From contig WMKK01000001.1 of assembly GCA_012295225.1 (NCBI GenBank), forward strand, positions 994,628 to 1,058,627: 64,000 nucleotides of DNA, in the 5' to 3' direction. The notes beneath the pieces were generated by a model. That model was not told the origin of the DNA, did not search any database, and saw only the letters and a list, made by a program, of their open reading frames with translations. This DNA comes from Ostreococcus mediterraneus. Lineage: Eukaryota; Chlorophyta; Mamiellophyceae; Mamiellales; Bathycoccaceae. Positions within the stretch are counted from its first letter, which is position 1. Each line of letters opens with the position of its first letter. The position numbers and the translations under genes are program-made. Of the stretch, positions 40,712 to 51,060 are shown piece by piece.

Positions 40712-42166
40712 TCACACTCGAATCCACGCCTTGTCCCCGGGCGGGACGCGATAATGCGAAGCCAAAAAGTACTCTTTAGCCCTGTACGAGCACACGCGAC
40801 TCAAGACCTCGACAAGCCATGAGTCAGGTCCAACTAAATAACGACACTTGGGCTTGCGCGCGTTTATCGCCTTCACGACGGCTTTCACCACCTTTTGGGG
40901 ATGCGTCCCAGCAGCCTCTTCCGCACGCATAATTTGCTCTGCCCGCACAGCCACAGGATCGGTTTCAAAACCCTCCGATTTGAACACGCTCGCCATGCCC
41001 GGCTTTAAGTCACCAGGCTCGATTAAACTCACGCGCACGCCAGACGATTTCAACTCCATGCGAAGCGCGTCCGTGTACACCATCAATGCCGCCTTGGACG
41101 CACTGTACAAAGATTGGAACGGAATTCCGATGCGACCAGCAATAGAACCGATGTTGATGATACTTGCGCCCTTCGAGAGGTGCGGTAAAGCTTCGCGGAC
41201 GACGCTGACTACGCCCACAAAGTTGGTTTGCATAATCTTGTCCGCATCTTCGCGAGGCGTTTGCTTCGCCCAAGACGCCAAACAAATACCCGCGTTGTTG
41301 ATTACCACATCAATCGCACCGTGTCGTTTTACAATCGCTGCGATGCACGCCTTGATTGAGTTCTCGTCGGTCAGGTCCATAGCCAACAACGGGTGCTCAA
41401 CGACGCCTCCGCTCGAATCAAATTTAGCGCCAAGCGGCTCGGACGAACCAACTTGTTGTTCTTCGCGTTGCTTCATCGATGGCGACCCGAGACCGAATAT
41501 CCCACTGCGCTGACGTTCGAATTGTGGGGGCTTCCAACCGTTTCTCGACGTGCCGTACACGATGGCGTTTGGAAACGCCTTGCGACATCCGGCGGTGAGC
41601 AACTTGCCCAAACCGCCGCCGCCGCCAGTGATGAGAACCACGCGCACCTTGCTTCGCTCATCGCGTGATTTCGAGCCAAACATCGCGCCAAATACACGAT
41701 AAATCACGCGCAGCACGGCAGCGATCAATAATGCGAGTACGAAGACTCGAGCGCGGTTTCTCGCCTCGTTTGACTCTGCAAACGCCGCCGCCCGCGCTAC
41801 AAGCGCCTTCTCAACCTCCCTGTCGTTAAGCTTCAATGCAACCGCGCGCAAATTTGCACTTAAACGCTCGAAGTATCGATCGATAGCGTCAAACGCTACG
41901 TTTTTCGACGCACCAACCGACGTCACGCGCACCAACGCCTCCGCCGCGACGACGCCCGCGAACGCGCTCGCGCCGTCCCCACCCACGAATGCGCGCACAC
42001 ACGCCGCCAAACACGCCGATACGAACGTCGCGCGCGTCAATCGCACGAAATCCTCCTTCCCTAGCGCGCGAACGAGCGCTCGTGCGCGCGCGCTCTCGCG
42101 CGCCACAGCCGTGAATATCGTCGCACCGCGCGACACCGTCACAGCTTTCGCCGCAGCTCGTTTCAT
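40712..42166 (-). CDS. Membrane-associated short-chain dehydrogenase/reductase
   Basis: A 484-residue classical SDR. An Ala/Arg-rich N-terminus (residues 1-110) and a hydrophobic helix at about 142-165 (VFVLALLIAAVLRVIYRVFG) precede the Rossmann domain: cofactor loop LITGGGGGLGK, VINNAG, catalytic Ser in INIGSIAG, YSASK, and SLIEPGDLKPGM after it. An insert with SGIFGLGSPSMK follows the first half of the fold. The N-terminus might target a plastid. Substrate is unknown; a lipid, retinoid-like or pigment substrate would fit the membrane anchor. It diverges from RAD9 with 191 bp between the ATGs. Confidence 0.85.
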   Translation of the reverse strand: MKRAAAKAVTVSRGATIFTAVARESARARALVRALGKEDFVRLTRATFVSACLAACVRAFVGGDGASAFAGVVAAEALVRVTSVGASKNVAFDAIDRYFERLSANLRAVALKLNDREVEKALVARAAAFAESNEARNRARVFVLALLIAAVLRVIYRVFGAMFGSKSRDERSKVRVVLITGGGGGLGKLLTAGCRKAFPNAIVYGTSRNGWKPPQFERQRSGIFGLGSPSMKQREEQQVGSSEPLGAKFDSSGGVVEHPLLAMDLTDENSIKACIAAIVKRHGAIDVVINNAGICLASWAKQTPREDADKIMQTNFVGVVSVVREALPHLSKGASIINIGSIAGRIGIPFQSLYSASKAALMVYTDALRMELKSSGVRVSLIEPGDLKPGMASVFKSEGFETDPVAVRAEQIMRAEEAAGTHPQKVVKAVVKAINARKPKCRYLVGPDSWLVEVLSRVCSYRAKEYFLASHYRVPPGDKAWIRV

Positions 42167-42357
42167 CCCTCGCGGCCGCGACCTGGGCGGTGACTGTCAC
42201 GCACGACGACGCGCGCGCACTCGAGATGACGATCGCTCTCGCCGCGCGCGTCTCGGTGGGCACGACGTCGGCGCGTCGCGATTTGGCGCGAACTCCTCTG
42301 GCGAATTTCAAACAACTCTCGCAGCTGTCGCCACTGCGTGCCTCGCGCCGTACCGCG

Positions 42358-43530
42358 ATGGATTTCGCGCTCTCGCAGACAAACCTGCGCGCGTTCCACA
42401 AGTCGATAGGATTCCTCTCGCGCATCGGCCCCGAACTCCTCGTCGACGCGCACGCCGGGGAGAAAATCAAGCTTAAAACCGTGAACGCGGCGCGCAGCGC
42501 ATTCGCATGCGTCACCGTGCATGCGTCTGCGTTTGACCGTTTTGACGTGCGCGCGAACGGTGGGAACGTGCAGGTGTGCGTGCTGGCGAAACATGCGATG
42601 TCGAGCTTGCGTTCGGCGAAAATGGAGCGCGTGGAGTGCGCGTCGAGCGCGAGTGGGGATGCGTTTACGGTGAAGGCGTCGTGCGCGCGGAGTGGGCTGA
42701 CAAAAACGTATACGATGCATACGATGTGCGATGCCGAGTACGTGGATGCGGATTTCGATGGGGAGACGATGGGGGTGAAGTTAGTGTTACGCGCTAAGGT
42801 GTTGAATAGGTTGTTGGCGCATTTTGCGAGCGCGGCGCAGGATGACGTGACGATTACGTGCGGCGCGGATGTCGAAGGCGCGGCAGCCGCGGATGGGAAA
42901 TTGGTGACGTTATCGAGCTATACGAATCCCGCTGGTGGTTTGAGTCAGGCGCTGCAGACGAATATATCACTTAAGCGGGATGATGATTCAATTTTGCACT
43001 ATAAGAATGCGACGGGGCGAGATGTTGAGGTGACGGTGAACTTGAAGGATTTGCGATGCGTGGTGCACTTGTGCGAGAGCTCAGACGTTGATGTGGCGAT
43101 TCATTGCGAACAGACGGGCGCGCCGGTGGTGGTGAAGCCGACGGCAGATTTTAAAATGTTTCAACAGCGCGACGGACTCGGGAATGCGGCGGATGCGCCG
43201 GTGGTGAGTTTCCACGCGATGCTCGTGTTGTCGTCGATGCCACCAAAGGCTGCGGCGGCGCCGAGCCAGGCGCCGCCGCCGCGCGAGATGCCGCCGCCGC
43301 GACCGCAGTCGCTACCGAACGCACCACTTGGTAGTCAACCATGGAGCGCAGTGCCGGATAGTGAAGACGCGACACAGCGCGACGTCGGGGTTGAAGTCGC
43401 GGGACCAACAGAGCGGCCATGGGGCGCGGATTCGACGATTCCAAACGACGACGACGCTGACGATTGGTTGGGCGCGAATGACGACGAATACGTCGAAGCG
43501 ACGCCGCCAGAGAAACGACAGAAAATGTAG
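42358..43530 (+). CDS. RAD9: RAD9-like subunit of the 9-1-1 checkpoint clamp
   Basis: A 390-residue Rad9, which with Rad1 and Hus1 forms the PCNA-like ring loaded at DNA damage. The PCNA-like fold spans residues 1-280: MDFALSQTNLRAFHKSIGFL, LSRIGPELLVDA, KTVNAARSAFACVTV, then the second half (SSDVDVAIHCEQTGAP, VSFHAMLVLSS). The C-terminal 100 residues are a disordered Pro-rich then acidic tail (NDDDADDWLGANDDEY), in the place of the phosphorylated ATR-activating tail of animal Rad9. The ATG at 42358 is chosen because homology starts there. It converges with the membrane selenoprotein gene. Confidence 0.88.
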   Translation: MDFALSQTNLRAFHKSIGFLSRIGPELLVDAHAGEKIKLKTVNAARSAFACVTVHASAFDRFDVRANGGNVQVCVLAKHAMSSLRSAKMERVECASSASGDAFTVKASCARSGLTKTYTMHTMCDAEYVDADFDGETMGVKLVLRAKVLNRLLAHFASAAQDDVTITCGADVEGAAAADGKLVTLSSYTNPAGGLSQALQTNISLKRDDDSILHYKNATGRDVEVTVNLKDLRCVVHLCESSDVDVAIHCEQTGAPVVVKPTADFKMFQQRDGLGNAADAPVVSFHAMLVLSSMPPKAAAAPSQAPPPREMPPPRPQSLPNAPLGSQPWSAVPDSEDATQRDVGVEVAGPTERPWGADSTIPNDDDADDWLGANDDEYVEATPPEKRQKM

Positions 43531-43685
43531 GACATGCACTAGCAGCAACAACAACGCTCCGATGATGGCAGGAACGACGTAGGCAACTGTAACAAAAGCG
43601 AATGAAAAATGAGAAATACAAATACAACAAACAACAAGTCGGAAAGGTTTGTTTTAACGCGCGTTCCCGCGCCCGCGACGATATC

Positions 43686-43735
43686 ATCGACACTCGCACA
43701 GCTGATGGCGACCAGCTTGCGCGCGAGTGCGTCAT
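43686..43735 (-). promoter_or_regulatory. SECIS element (type II) of the membrane selenoprotein gene
   Basis: On the minus strand, about 40 nt after the TAG of the gene ending at 43773. ATGA (43735-43732) is followed after 13 nt by unpaired AA (43718-43717) and a 4-bp mini-stem GCTG/CAGC with an 8-nt loop. The 3' arm TGTGCGAGTGT pairs with the 5' arm GCACTCGCGCG by Watson-Crick and G-U pairs, and CGAT (43689-43686) completes the non-Watson-Crick quartet. A basal helix is possible, as GCGTTCC upstream pairs with GGGAACGC downstream. All consensus parts of a eukaryotic SECIS are present at standard spacing. Confidence 0.88.
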
Positions 43736-43772
43736 TCTCATCGCGGAACGCGTATATTTTGCGCCTCGGCGT

Positions 43773-44327
43773 CTACTCCCCGCGTCGAATACGTCTCCAA
43801 CCGCTCGACAACTTGCGCGCCGCGCCCGTCGATACCAGCACCCCACCCAGCATGCACGCGAACCCGACGTACGTGAACATGAGAAATGTAAATCCAGTGA
43901 CCGATAGACAGCGCACATCGGTGTGCTCGCAGCTTGATCTGTACATAAACGACGACGCGCCCGTCCACAGCCCAGCGTCCTGGAGCACGTGTCGCGTCGG
44001 GTCCGCCGCGACGAGTGGAATCGACACCCACACCGCCACACTCGGCCCGTACTTTGACCAAAACGTCTCCCCGGTGCGATACTTTGCGTTTCGTGTCGTC
44101 ATGACGGCTAACACGGTCGCCGCGACGACATTCGTTACCAACGACACGACGTGACTCGCGCGCTTGGCGCCCACCGTCGCCGCCCCGCCCGTGAGCGCGG
44201 CGACGATGAGCGGGTAACATCACACCCCGAATAACGACGGCGCAGACACGACGAGCGCCGCAATGGAGGCCACGACGGAGGTGCGACCATCTCTCGCGCG
44301 ACGGCGACCGCCGTCTCGCAGCGACAT
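43773..44327 (-). CDS. Four-helix membrane selenoprotein (MSP-like), in-frame TGA = Sec
   Basis: The frame runs from ATG at 44327 (MSLRDGGRRRARDG) to TAG at 43773, with one internal TGA at 44222-44220, giving 184 residues with Sec at position 36. The context is SAPSLFGV-U-CYPLIVAALTG, inside the first hydrophobic region. Four membrane helices are apparent at about 18-46, 55-76, 90-112 and 145-168. Protein-like hydrophobic sequence continues unbroken on both sides of the TGA, and a canonical SECIS lies in the 3' UTR. Green picoalgae are known to carry a family called membrane selenoprotein (MSP); this fits, from memory. Biochemical role unknown; the adjacent U-C pair suggests redox chemistry. 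It diverges from MSH2. Confidence 0.85.
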
Positions 44328-44534
44328 GAATTCTGAATCTGAACTCGATTCTTCGTCGCTCCCGTACGTCGCCCCACGCGCGCGCGCGCCGCCGTCGTCG
44401 TCGTCTGCGACGTGTCACGTCGCGCACTCGTCACTCGCGCGTTCGACGTCGAGCAATGCGCGTTCGATCGACGGCGAATCCATCGAGGCGTGCGGCGCGC
44501 TCTGTCGTCATTCCATCGCACGACACACGCACGA

Positions 44535-47500
44535 ATGGCGACGCCGACGCCGACGCCGCGCGCGCCGACGGACGAGCTCGCGCTGGATGACGCCAACGCG
44601 GTGCGATTCATGAAATTCTACGCCTCGCTCGCGCGCGCGAACGGCGTTGAAGGCGAGGATGACGTCGGGCAGACGATGTCTCGGACGGTGCGATTCTTCG
44701 ACCGGAAGGATTTCATGTCCGTACACGGCGACGACGCGACGTACGTCGCCAAGGAGTTTTACAAGGTGCGTCGCACGATTCGATTCGCGTGATACACCTC
44801 GAATCGCGCGCGCGGCGCAGCGGAAATCGCGATGGTGATGACGTGCGCGCGCGCGCGTTTGAATCTCGCGTTTGGCTGTCGCGCGCGCTCGACGTTTTTT
44901 CGCGCGCGATGGCGCGTCTCTCGCCGCGGTCACTCACGCGTCATCGTGTCGCCACGTGCCTCGTTGTCCTCGTCTCGCAGACGACGAGCGTGATTAGGTA
45001 TTTACGCAGCGGCGATGAGACGTTACCGGGCGTGACGTTGAACCGCGCGATGTTTGAGCTCGCGTTGCGCGAACTCTTACTCGAAGGATCGGGTGCGAAT
45101 GTCGAAGTGTACGAGGAAACCAAGCCCGCTGGGACGTGGCGGTGCGTGAAAACTGCATCGCCTGGTAAGCTCGGCGCGTTTGAGGATGAGTTATTTAGAT
45201 CGACGGATATGTCGGACGCCGCGGTGGTGTGCGCGGCGCGCGTCGTGGTCAAGGCGGAGCAAAGACACGTCGGGGTGGCGTACGTGAACGCGACGACGCG
45301 CGAACTCGGAGCGTGTGAATTCGTCGATGATGAACAATTTTGTACGCTTGAGAGCGTGTTGTGCCAGATTGGCGCCAAGGAGTGCGTGATACCGAAAGAA
45401 GGCGCCGACGGGCCGGATGGGCGTCGATTAAAGGATGTCGTCGCGCGCTGCGGCGCGTTGGCGACGGAACGCGCGGGGCGGGAGTTTGACGTGAATGATT
45501 TGGAAAGTGATTTAGGGCGACTTGTGAGTGGTAACGTCGAGGCGCATCGTGCAGTGATTGATAAGCCGCAAGCCGCGTCGTGTTTGGCGGCGGTGTTGCG
45601 ATTTAGCGAAATGCTCGCGGATAGCACGAATCACGGTCGATGCGCGTTGAGCATGTACGACACTGGGCGGTACATGCGTTTGGATTCCTCGGCGTTGCGC
45701 GCGTTAAATGTCTTGCCCGAGCGCGCGGACGGGCCGAGTAATTTCAGCTTGTATGGGTTGTTGAATAAGTGCCGCACGCCGATGGGGCGGCGATTATTGC
45801 TTCGATGGCTCAAGCAGCCCCTCGTGAACGTCGACGAAATCGCGACGCGTCACGACGTCGTGTCCGAGCTCGTGAGCAATGCTGAAGTGCGCGATGCTCT
45901 TCGATCGGCACACTTGCGATCGTTGCCGGATATTGAACGCATCGTCCGCAAGCTTGAACGCCGCAAGGCATCGCTCATGGATTTATGTCGGTTGTATCAA
46001 GCGAGCGCGGCGCTTCCGCACATGGCGGAGGCGCTCGAACGTTGCGAAGGACGTCACGCAGACTACATTCGAACCAAGTACGCCGATCAATTTAAGAAGT
46101 TTAACGACGAAAATCACCTTGGTCGATTCGAAGCGCTTTTGGAAGCTGCAGTTGACCTCGCAAAGATTCCGGATGAGTACGTCATTTGTGCGTCGTATGA
46201 CGCTGGATTGGGCGAATTGCAACAGCAGAAGGATGCGCTGGAAAGCGACATTCGCGACGCGTTTAAAGATGCAAGCGATGATTTAGGCATGGAGCGTGAC
46301 AAGCAACTCAAGTTAGAGCACAATAATATGCATGGATGGTTCATGCGATTGACGAAGAAGGATGAAACGTCGGTGCGCAAAAAGTTGAGCGTGAGCTATC
46401 AAATTCTCGAAGCGAAGAAGGATGGCACAAAGTTTACAAACAAGACACTTCGCGCGCTTTCAGAGCAACGAATGTCGCTTGACCGCAGCTATGAAGCAAA
46501 GCAGCGTTATCTCGTCGACCGCGTCGTTGATGTTTCTGCAACGTTCTCTGAGGTGTTTTTTAGCGTCTCGTCTTTAGCCGCAGAGCTCGACGTGTTGACG
46601 TCTTTTGCTGAAGTTTCAGTGAGCGCACCCGTGCCATTTATTCGTCCAATTATGCACGAGAAATCATCAGATACGATTCATTTGGAAAACTCGCGACACC
46701 CGAACGTCGAGGCACAAGACAACGTGCGATTCATCGCGAACACGTGTTCAATGAAGCGCGGCGAGTCGTGGTTTCAAATCATTACGGGTCCAAACATGGG
46801 CGGTAAAAGTACGTTTATTCGCCAAGTCGGCGTTTGCGTTTTGCTCGCGCAGATTGGATGCTTTGTTCCGTGTGACGAAGCGACGATTTCCGTGCGCGAC
46901 GCCATTTTCGCACGCGTTGGCGCGGGCGATTGCCAGTTGCGAGGGATTTCTACGTTCATGGCTGAAATGCTTGAAACAGCGGCGATTTTGAAGGCGGCGA
47001 CGCCGGCGAGTCTCGTTATCATCGACGAGCTCGGGCGTGGCACTAGCACGTATGACGGATTTGGTCTCGCCTGGGCGATTAGCGAGCACATCGTCAATGA
47101 AATCAAGGCGCCGTGTCTCTTTGCCACGCACTTCCACGAGCTCACCGCGCTCCAAGGCCCGAGCGGCGTCGCAAACTTCCACGTCGAGGCGCTCATCGAC
47201 CAAGAAAGCCGCAAGCTCACCATGTTGTACCAAATCAAACCCGGCGCGTGCGATCAATCATTCGGCATTCACTGTGCGGAATTTGCGCGATTCCCTGAAG
47301 AGGTGCTCAAAATCGCTCGCGCCAAGGCTGAAGAATTGGAAGACTTTAGCAAACAAGGCGCCGAGCGCGCCACGGCGAACATCGACGCCAACGATGACTC
47401 CACCGCAAAGCGTCAACGCACGGACAGCGGTGATATCTCTGACGACATGGCGCGAGGCGTCGTTCGCGCCCGTCAATTTCTCTCTGATTTCGCCGCCGTG

Positions 47501-47620
47501 CCGCTCGACCAAATGGAACCCGTCGACGCCGTCGCGCGCGCCCGTCAACTCAAAGCCGAACTTGACGAAGACGCGCGCGCGTCGCCATGGCTCACCGACC
47601 TTGTTTCCAACGCCGCGTAA
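44535..47620 (+). CDS. MSH2: DNA mismatch repair protein MSH2, two exons
   Basis: CDS joins 44535..44765 and 44981..47620, 956 aa. The intron (215 bp) begins GTGCGT and ends TCGCAG; the joint EFYK|TTSVIRYL aligns with EVFK-TQGVIKYM of human MSH2. N-terminal domain: TVRFFDRKDFMSVHGDDA. The connector, lever and clamp domains follow (KLERRKASLMDLCRLYQ). ATPase: Walker A GPNMGGKST (about 680), MAEMLETAAIL, and DELGRGTSTYDGFGLAWA with ATHFHELTAL. It is the common partner in MutS-alpha and MutS-beta, recognising mismatches and small loops. The C-terminal helix-turn-helix dimer region is present. Full length. Confidence 0.97.
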
Positions 47621-47740
47621 ACCACGCGCACGATGACACATTTGTAACGACAGACACCTTGACATGATACGAGACTGCGACAGTGCGACACACGCCTCGC
47701 CCGTTTGCGGCTCGTGATAAAACAAGATGATTGACTGCGC

Positions 47741-49219
47741 ATGGCCGCCAGAACGCGCCTCGGTGTCGCCATGCCCGCGCCACGTAAATCTCCATCGCGA
47801 CGCCGCGCGTCGACGGCATCAGCGCCCGTCGATGTGCCCGCGGCGACGCCGACGTCGACGACGTTAGATCCGTCGCGCAAGTACACGCGCATCCGCGGCG
47901 TGGTGTACGACGTCACCGATTTCGAACAGAAACACCCCGGTGGCGCGCAGTTACTGTCCCTGTGCGTCGGTCGCGACGCGACGATATTAATCGAAAGCCA
48001 TCATTTGCGTCCGGAGATTGTGCAAAAGTATTTGAAGACGCTGCCGCGCGTTGAAGGGCAGAATGAGGCGTTCGGTCCCGAGGAGGCGTTTCCGAAACCG
48101 CTGGATTCGGCGTTGTATCGGAAGATTCAAGCGCGCGTGCGCGAGGAGATTGTCGAGCCGCTCAAGGCGAGTCATGGGCGAACACCGAGTGGACGCGGAG
48201 GATGCGTGTTCGATGCGGCGGTGGTGGTGGCGTTTTTTATTGGCGCGTTGGCAAGGTTTTGGTACAAGCCAGACGCGTTATCCGGGTGCGTTCTCGGATT
48301 GGCGGGGTATTGGAGTGGTACCGGATTGCAACACACGGCAAATCACGGTGGATTAACGAAGAGTGGATTTTGGAATCAGTTCTGGGGATGGTTAGGGAAC
48401 GACGTGTTCATTGGCAAGAGTTCCATCGAGTGGCGGTACCATCACATGGTGAGCCATCATTCGTATTGCAACGACGCCGAGTTGGATCAAGATGTGTACA
48501 CCGCGTTGCCGTTGTTGCGCCTCGATCCATCGCAAGAGTTAAAGTGGTTTCACCGTTACCAGGCGTTTTATGCGCCGCTGATGTGGCCGTTCTTGTGGCT
48601 CGCCGCGCAGACGGGTGACTTTCAAAACATCGTTGTAGACAAGGCGTCGCCCGGCGTGTCGTACATTGGATTGAAGCAGAGCGAACTTGCGTTGTACTGG
48701 ATCGGCAAGGCGTTGCACTTTGGATTGCTACTTGGTGTCCCGGCTTACTTGCACGGGTTCAGCACCGCGATTGGGCCGTTCTTGATGTACGGCGCGTTTG
48801 GTTCGTTTGTGTTGTGCTGGTTTTTCATTGTGAGCCACAATTTGGATGCATTGACTCCGGCCAACTTGAGCGCCAAGACCAAGCAGGATTGGGGTGCATG
48901 GCAAATTGAAACCTCCGCGTCGTGGGGTAACGCGTTCTGGAGCTTTTTCTCTGGTGGTTTGAACTTGCAAATCGAGCACCACTTGTTTCCAGGGTGCGCG
49001 CATAACCTGTACCCGAAGATGGTGCCTATCATCAAGGATGAGTGCGCCAAGGCTGGCGTGACATACACCGCTTTCGAAGGCTACACTGGGTTACTTCCAA
49101 TCACCATGACCATGTTCAAGTACTTGCACAACATGGGTCGTCCGACGTCATCGCCAAAGCGCACTGCGCGCCGCGCTGCGTCGAAGAAGACATCGCGCAA
49201 GTCGACCGCCGTCAAATAA
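47741..49219 (+). CDS. Cytochrome b5-fused front-end fatty-acid desaturase
   Basis: A 492-residue ER membrane desaturase that inserts double bonds on the carboxyl side of existing ones, in EPA/DHA synthesis. An N-terminal cytochrome b5 domain carries the heme signature FEQKHPGGAQ. The three His boxes are QHTANHGG, HHMVSHHSYCND and QIEHHLFPG; the Gln in the last box is the mark of front-end desaturases. Membrane pairs flank them (VVVAFFIGALARF, LHFGLLLGVPAYL). The C-terminus is Lys/Arg/Ser-rich. I lean to delta-5, but delta-4 or delta-6 cannot be excluded by eye. A second ATG at 47771 is an alternative start. Confidence 0.92.
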   Translation: MAARTRLGVAMPAPRKSPSRRRASTASAPVDVPAATPTSTTLDPSRKYTRIRGVVYDVTDFEQKHPGGAQLLSLCVGRDATILIESHHLRPEIVQKYLKTLPRVEGQNEAFGPEEAFPKPLDSALYRKIQARVREEIVEPLKASHGRTPSGRGGCVFDAAVVVAFFIGALARFWYKPDALSGCVLGLAGYWSGTGLQHTANHGGLTKSGFWNQFWGWLGNDVFIGKSSIEWRYHHMVSHHSYCNDAELDQDVYTALPLLRLDPSQELKWFHRYQAFYAPLMWPFLWLAAQTGDFQNIVVDKASPGVSYIGLKQSELALYWIGKALHFGLLLGVPAYLHGFSTAIGPFLMYGAFGSFVLCWFFIVSHNLDALTPANLSAKTKQDWGAWQIETSASWGNAFWSFFSGGLNLQIEHHLFPGCAHNLYPKMVPIIKDECAKAGVTYTAFEGYTGLLPITMTMFKYLHNMGRPTSSPKRTARRAASKKTSRKSTAVK

Positions 49220-49302
49220 AATTTATTACCAGTAGCTTCTTCAGCACCTTACTTAGCACGTACGTGCGTACAACAATTGGAATATTATTTTATTACATTA
49301 AT

Positions 49303-50955
49303 TTATTCTTCGAAGACGCTCGCCGCGGCGTGCGCGCGCACGCAATTGCCTTCCGCGAGAGCCGCTGGGGAGTGTAAATATTTTGCAGCGTCACGAGACT
49401 TTGTAACTTTTCCTTTTGAACGCTGCAACATCGCGCGCTCGGCGTCTGCTAAAGCATCGGATGTGGTTTCAAACGGGCGCACATTGCCATATCGCCGTTC
49501 CCCGGGCAACAGAAACTTGGGAGTGCGCACGATGCACCTTGCCAAATGTACCGCGTCGAGCAACGCTTGGTTCGCGCCCTGTCCTTTGAATGGGGACATG
49601 GGATGTGCCGCATCGCCTATGAGCGTCACTAGCGATGATGCATCGCCGCGCAGCACGTGTGCAGGCGTCATATCGCGATCGTACGCGGGATATCCTGCCA
49701 TGCAATCCTCTCGCGTTTGTGCCAACAATTCACCAACTGGTTCTGGCCAACTGCCACATCGCCGAAGTGCCTCATCACGCAGCGCCTTTGGGTCCACAGA
49801 AAATGCCTTGGCTTCGTCTTCGGTGACTGGAAACGAAAGCTGCCACATCATCGCCCCAGGCGCGTTCGCGGCATCGACAGGCGCGTTGAAGCCATCGATT
49901 GGCGGAATACACCCGTCGCCATCCGGAGACGCTGTGAACGGCATCGCGTACATTCTATTCTCCCCATCGACAACCTGAAATACCTTATTCTTGCACAGCT
50001 CATGCGACGTGCCTCTACAAATGCCTAAAACTACGATGACACCTAAATAAGATAAAGGCTCATCGCCAAGCTTTTGCGCGCGTACGCGCGAAAAAATACC
50101 ATCCGCTCCGACGAGGACATCCGCCGTGGACGACGACCCATCTTCAAAGTACACCACCACCTCGTCCGAGCCAGGAGCCTGTTCGTACCTGTCGAACTTT
50201 TTGTCCCATTCAACCGTGCCCGGGTTGAGCGCCTCTAATAATGACTGACGCAGCTTTTGTCGCGGCATGTGTACGTTGCGCTTTTCGTCGCTCTTCGCTT
50301 CGGCGACTGCACCTTGTTGGTGAACATCGTCCGCGCCGACATCCGCACTCGCACCCACGCGTTCACTGTGGCCATATCGCCCGAGTACACGCCCGTCTGA
50401 CGCGAGGGAAACGTGCGCATCGCTCCCGACGCCGCGAAGCCGTAACCCGAGCGACCGCAACGCCGCTCCACCGCTGTATTTTTGCATAGTCAACCCATAT
50501 CCTTGCCTGCGCGCTTCGAACCGCGCATCGCGCTCATACACCGTGCTCGCCACGCCTCGCTGTTGTAGCGCGAGCGCGAGCGCAGCACCACCGATGCCTC
50601 CACCAATGATAGCCACGCGCGCCGACGTTGACGGCTGCCGCGGCGTCCCGAGCGTAACTCCTGACCCCGCGCACTCTGCACACTCCGACCGCTTATCTGG
50701 AGACATGCGCACCGCGCGCTGCTCTTCCGTTTCACCATTGCGCCGCTTGCGCTGGGCTTTAGAGAGCGAAAACGTCGCACCCTCGCCTCGACAACGCGCG
50801 CAGCACGCGTAGACGCCGTCGCCGGCGTCCGCGGGCGAAGACATGTGCGGTTCGGAGACGTTCGACGACGCGCGCGCGAGTGGGGCGTGGTGCTGCTTCA
50901 TCCGTACGCGCGCGCTGGCGACGGAAAATAATGAGGTTGCGACGCGCGCACGCAT
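49303..50955 (-). CDS. FAD-dependent monooxygenase with N-terminal CxxCxGxG zinc-knuckle region
   Basis: A 550-residue flavoprotein of the UbiH/zeaxanthin epoxidase-like class A monooxygenase type. The Rossmann FAD motif is VAIIGGGIGGAALALAL near residue 113, ending in an acidic residue (VYERD); the middle block is VGADGIFSRVRA; the second FAD motif is TLIGDAAHPMSPFKGQGANQ near 470. The N-terminus (about 48-105) carries CCARCRGEG and CAECAGSG, DnaJ-type CxxCxGxG motifs separated by a Lys/Arg-rich stretch, unusual for this enzyme class. A mitochondrial or plastid presequence is possible (MRARVATSLFSVASARVRM). Substrate unknown. Confidence 0.83.
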   Translation of the reverse strand: MRARVATSLFSVASARVRMKQHHAPLARASSNVSEPHMSSPADAGDGVYACCARCRGEGATFSLSKAQRKRRNGETEEQRAVRMSPDKRSECAECAGSGVTLGTPRQPSTSARVAIIGGGIGGAALALALQQRGVASTVYERDARFEARRQGYGLTMQKYSGGAALRSLGLRLRGVGSDAHVSLASDGRVLGRYGHSERVGASADVGADDVHQQGAVAEAKSDEKRNVHMPRQKLRQSLLEALNPGTVEWDKKFDRYEQAPGSDEVVVYFEDGSSSTADVLVGADGIFSRVRAQKLGDEPLSYLGVIVVLGICRGTSHELCKNKVFQVVDGENRMYAMPFTASPDGDGCIPPIDGFNAPVDAANAPGAMMWQLSFPVTEDEAKAFSVDPKALRDEALRRCGSWPEPVGELLAQTREDCMAGYPAYDRDMTPAHVLRGDASSLVTLIGDAAHPMSPFKGQGANQALLDAVHLARCIVRTPKFLLPGERRYGNVRPFETTSDALADAERAMLQRSKGKVTKSRDAAKYLHSPAALAEGNCVRAHAAASVFEE

Positions 50956-51060
50956 GCGTCAAAGTCTGAGGCGTTCGCGAGCAGCTCGGGGCGTCCTGAC
51001 GACAACGCGCGTGCATCGCCGTGAATAACATGCGCGACGAGACACACATCCATATTAATT

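Noticed and set aside
43773-44174. Membrane protein read as a 133-aa ORF from a GTG
   Set aside because: Nuclear genes do not normally start at GTG, and the same frame continues upstream through TGA to a good ATG with matching hydrophobic sequence.
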